Shown here: in pieces, positions 40,035 through 42,459 of the stretch
How positions within the stretch are numbered: the first letter of the stretch is position 1
Layout of the letters: each line of letters starts with the position of its first letter
Source of the DNA: Streptococcus massiliensis DSM 18628
GTDB taxonomy: Bacteria; Bacillota; Bacilli; Lactobacillales; Streptococcaceae
Direction: 5' to 3'
DNA length: 42,459 bases
Assembly (NCBI RefSeq): GCF_000380065.1
Contig: NZ_KB904367.1
Span: 1 to 42,459, forward strand
Position numbers and translations under genes: made by a program
Notes under the pieces: generated by a model
Databases searched by the model: none
What the model saw: only the letters and a program-made list of their open reading frames with translations
Told to the model about the DNA's origin: nothing

Positions 40035-40106
40035 CATCAGCCTAGAAACAAAAAAGCTGACGAACTATTTCTTTACAGGAAGTAGTTCTGTCCTACTCCC
40101 ATTTTT

Positions 40107-40357
40107 CATTTTACGACCATTTCAGGGATAAAAAAGGACATAATAAATAAAACGAATGGATAAGAAAGCTACATGTGTTAGAATTATCAATGGAATACTT
40201 TAGAAGGAGGAATGTAAAGCAGACAGGTTGTTCAGTAAATAATTCTTCACAGTAAAGATCCTAAAAATAAGAGGTTATCCTGTGGAAAAGTCTTTATTTC
40301 TGTACAACCTTGTGATATAATTATAGGCGTAAATAAAATTGAGAAGAGGTATGTGAA
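40107..40357 (+). promoter_or_regulatory. tpiA upstream region with extended -10 promoter
   Basis: About 250 bp without a gene. TGA-TATAAT (TATAAT at 40316-40321) with a weak TTTATT -35 17 bp upstream lies 37 bp before the tpiA ATG. Nothing else recognisable is seen in the rest. Confidence 0.6.
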
Positions 40358-41116
40358 ATGTCACGTAAACCATTTATTGCTGGTAACTGGAAAATGAACA
40401 AAAATCCAGAAGAAGCAAAAGCATTTGTTGCTGCTGTTGCTGGGAAATTGCCATCAGCTGAGCTTGTAGAAGCTGGTATCGCAGCCCCTGCTTTGGATCT
40501 TGCTGTGGTTGTTGAAGCAGCTAAAGGTTCAGATTTGAAAGTTGCTGCACAAAATTGCTATTTTGAAGATGCCGGTGCTTTCACAGGAGAAAACAGCCCT
40601 AAAGTTTTAGCTGAAATGGGACTTCCTTATGTTGTCATCGGGCACTCTGAACGTCGTGATTACTTCCATGAAACAGATGAGGACATCAATAAAAAAGCAC
40701 ATGCCATTTTCCGAAATGGACTGTTGCCAATCATTTGTTGTGGTGAATCACTTGAAACTTACGAAGCTGGAAAGGCAGTTGACTTTGTAGGTGCTCAAGT
40801 TTCTGCAGCTTTGAAAGGGTTGTCAGCTGAGCAAGTATCTTCACTTGTTATTGCTTATGAGCCAATCTGGGCTATCGGTACTGGTAAGTCAGCTACTCAA
40901 GACGACGCACAAAAAATGTGTAAGGCTGTCCGTGATGTAGTTGCTGCTGACTTTGGTCAAGATGTGGCAGATAAAGTTCGCGTTCAATATGGTGGTTCTG
41001 TAAAACCTGAAAACGTTGCAGCTTACATGGCTTGTTCAGACGTTGACGGAGCTTTGGTAGGCGGAGCTTCACTTGAAGCAGAAAGCTTCCTTGCCCTTCT
41101 TGATTTTGTAAAATAA
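40358..41116 (+). CDS. tpiA: Triosephosphate isomerase
   Basis: A 252-residue glycolytic enzyme that interconverts dihydroxyacetone phosphate and glyceraldehyde 3-phosphate. Catalytic lysine in GNWKMN (K12), histidine in IGHSERR, and glutamate in the [10 protein letters not shown] loop are all present, as is the phosphate loop (YGGSVKPEN). Length is standard. Codon use is biased as in tuf, as expected for high expression. It is monocistronic. A second, archaeal-type homologue lies at 23030 in this window. Confidence 0.97.
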   Translation: MSRKPFIAGNWKMNKNPEEAKAFVAAVAGKLPSAELVEAGIAAPALDLAVVVEAAKGSDLKVAAQNCYFEDAGAFTGENSPKVLAEMGLPYVVIGHSERRDYFHETDEDINKKAHAIFRNGLLPIICCGESLETYEAGKAVDFVGAQVSAALKGLSAEQVSSLVIAYEPIWAIGTGKSATQDDAQKMCKAVRDVVAADFGQDVADKVRVQYGGSVKPENVAAYMACSDVDGALVGGASLEAESFLALLDFVK

Positions 41117-41129
41117 TAGTTGAGTAAAT

Positions 41130-41165
41130 AGACTTGTTGCTGCTTTGTGGTGGCAGGTCTTTTTT
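41130..41165 (+). terminator. Probable terminator of tpiA
   Basis: AGACTTGTTGC pairs with GTGGCAGGTCT through several G-U pairs and is followed by a T run. Confidence 0.55.
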
Positions 41166-41179
41166 ATAGAGTGGGGATT

Positions 41180-42459
41180 ATGAAAAAGAGAAATTTAATT
41201 TATTTAGCGAGTACAGCAGTTCTTATGGTAGCAAGTGCACAACAGGTTCTAGCTGATGCGCATGAGACTACAAATTCTGAGGCAGCAGTCGGCGCGACTT
41301 TAACAGACAAGCAAGCAGCAGCGGCGGAGACTAGTCATACAATTGAGAATACTTATTCAGCACCTGCGGTAGATCCTTCGGAACAAAAGTCAGCGGCTAA
41401 AGAAAGCCAGCAACCTGCGTCTGAAACAACTGAAACAAACGCAACAGTTCCTCAAAAAAATGAGGGTGTCGACGAAACAAAGGATAAAAAAGACGAGGCA
41501 AGAGCAAGTTCTGCTGAAAAAGAACCCCCATCAAGCAAGGGGGAGTCTTCTTTCTTTGATAGCCATTCAACCGTCACAAAACCTAGTAAAGTTGAAGCCA
41601 AAGGTAGTTTTGTTGACGTCAGCAGTCACAATGGTGACATTAGTGTCGCAGATTATAAGGAATTAGCTCGTCAAGGTGTTTCTGGTGTTGTGGTCAAATT
41701 GACAGAAGGAACTTTTTATAAAAATCCTTATGCGCAGGGACAGATCCGCAACGCTCAGCAAGCTGGACTAAAAGTTTCTGCCTATGCTTTTTCACATTAT
41801 ACAAATGAAAATGAAGCCCGTGCAGAAGCTCAGTATTTTGCACAGCGCGTTCGGGAATTGAATCTTCCTACGGCAACTGTTTTGGTCAATGATATTGAAG
41901 ATCATGATATGGAAAGAAATATTAATCCAAATACACAGGCTTGGACTGATGAAATGAAACGCCTTGGCTTTTCAAATCTGGTTTATTATACTAGTGCAGC
42001 CTGGTTGGATGTCAATAATCTTCGCAACCGTGGTCCTATCCAAACATCTAAATTTGGCTTACAAAACTTTTGGGTGGCTCAATATCCAGCTGGCAATTTG
42101 AATGTACCAAAAGCACAAGAATTGAATTATAATAATGGTGCAGCAAGCTGGCAATTTACTAGTCAGGCTCAACTTCTTGTTGGTAAACATGTTTTTGACC
42201 AAAGTTTGGACTACACTGGACGGTTTACCACTCCAGTAATAGGAAAAATTAGTATAGTTAATAATAATTCTAAAACAGGAAGCTTTGATATTGTTGTTTC
42301 TAATGTATCCAACCCTGGTGGTGTTAAAGTTGTCAAGGTGCCAACTTGGTCTACTGTAAATGGGCAAGATGATTTATTTTGGTATACAGCAGAGAAACAA
42401 AGCGATGGTACTTATCGAGCGCACGTAGAAGCAAGTAATCATAAGAATTCAATAGGCGA
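41180..42459 (+). CDS. Secreted GH25 muramidase with GBS-Bsp-like repeat (3' end outside the window)
   Basis: An open frame of 426 codons continues to the end of the window. Residues 1-26 are a signal peptide (MKKRNLIYLASTAVLMVASA, cleavage near VLA-DA). A low-complexity Ala/Glu/Ser/Thr-rich spacer (about 27-140) follows. A GH25 lysozyme domain starts at FVDVSSHNGDISVADYKEL (about 144) and runs to about 340, with the acidic catalytic cluster in VLVNDIEDHDM. Then a repeat of the GBS_Bsp-like type begins (TGSFDIVVSNVSNPGGVKVV, then VPTWSTVNGQDDLFWY). More repeats or cell-wall-binding modules are likely beyond the window. GGGG before the ATG is the probable ribosome binding site. Confidence 0.88.
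   Translation, partial: MKKRNLIYLASTAVLMVASAQQVLADAHETTNSEAAVGATLTDKQAAAAETSHTIENTYSAPAVDPSEQKSAAKESQQPASETTETNATVPQKNEGVDETKDKKDEARASSAEKEPPSSKGESSFFDSHSTVTKPSKVEAKGSFVDVSSHNGDISVADYKELARQGVSGVVVKLTEGTFYKNPYAQGQIRNAQQAGLKVSAYAFSHYTNENEARAEAQYFAQRVRELNLPTATVLVNDIEDHDMERNINPNTQAWTDEMKRLGFSNLVYYTSAAWLDVNNLRNRGPIQTSKFGLQNFWVAQYPAGNLNVPKAQELNYNNGAASWQFTSQAQLLVGKHVFDQSLDYTGRFTTPVIGKISIVNNNSKTGSFDIVVSNVSNPGGVKVVKVPTWSTVNGQDDLFWYTAEKQSDGTYRAHVEASNHKNSIG

Larger units (their letters stand above)
39823..40106 (-). repeat. Dispersed intergenic repeat, copy B (expanded form, inverted relative to copy A)
   Basis: About 284 bp between hpf and tpiA. Read on the minus strand it holds the same ordered blocks as 3790-3966. 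It is longer because of two insertions, each with a hairpin built on CAGTCC-N3-GGACTG (39956-39982 and 40008-40034). Its left end (GAGGCTGGGA...CTCAGCCT) forms a hairpin that can terminate hpf. Confidence 0.75.

Overview
The window is a chromosomal piece of a low-GC Firmicute, most likely an oral Streptococcus of the mitis/sanguinis type. Reasons: the neighbourhoods ywzB-murA-epuA-endA, glmU-nudix-macP-mtnN and comFA-comFC-hpf, the competence com-boxes (TACGAATA), a CmbR-type box before cysK, AGGAGG ribosome binding sites and AT-rich intergenic DNA. The species cannot be fixed from the sequence alone. No rRNA, tRNA or CRISPR array was seen.

Layout. (1) 1-1119: an intact IS481/IS3-like insertion sequence with 28-bp imperfect ends, lying just upstream of ywzB. 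(2) 1185-3782: ywzB, murA, epuA, endA (cell wall and competence DNA uptake); endA has its own com-box. (3) 3790-5577: a dispersed intergenic repeat, then an ECF sigma factor with its membrane anti-sigma factor. (4) 5701-8169: tuf and a convergent DUF2974 hydrolase. (5) 8248-15757: a BceRS-like two-component system, a 48-residue protein, a TraX-like membrane protein and an unusual permease-ATPase-permease ABC cluster of the bacitracin/antimicrobial-peptide detoxification type. (6) 15879-17853: an amino-acid permease and a small membrane-anchored protein that carries a second copy of the same 19-bp operator found before the ABC cluster. (7) 18010-24233: a nine-gene carbohydrate operon with an antiterminator, a galactitol-type PTS, a two-TM protein, two different class II aldolases, an archaeal-type triosephosphate isomerase homologue and YjbQ. 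A dead IS256 fragment follows. (8) 24477-28209: acetyltransferases, an RpiB-like protein, a DUF2829 (Tad2-like) protein, an SDR and an ASCH protein. (9) 28334-33719: glmU, nudix, macP, mtnN, a small membrane protein, an ABC-F ATPase and a second nudix. (10) 33770-36300: cysK on the minus strand, a RelBE-type toxin-antitoxin pair and a membrane-anchored HIRAN protein. (11) 36553-39813: yigZ, comFA, comFC, hpf. (12) 39823-42459: a second, inverted and expanded copy of the intergenic repeat, tpiA, and the start of a secreted GH25 muramidase that runs off the window.

How it fits together. The strongest regulatory signals are: two identical TTACA-N4-TGTAA operators at matching distance from their -10 boxes, which suggest a small BceR regulon; two com-boxes exactly 7 nt before ATG codons that lack Shine-Dalgarno sequences (endA, comFA), which suggests leaderless late-competence mRNAs; an antiterminator RNA site overlapping a terminator at the head of the PTS operon; a TGATA-N9-TATCA box about 65 bp upstream of the predicted cysK start site; and an ECF-type promoter in front of the sigma factor gene. 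The least understood parts are the PTS/aldolase/TIM/YjbQ operon and the two-permease ABC cluster.
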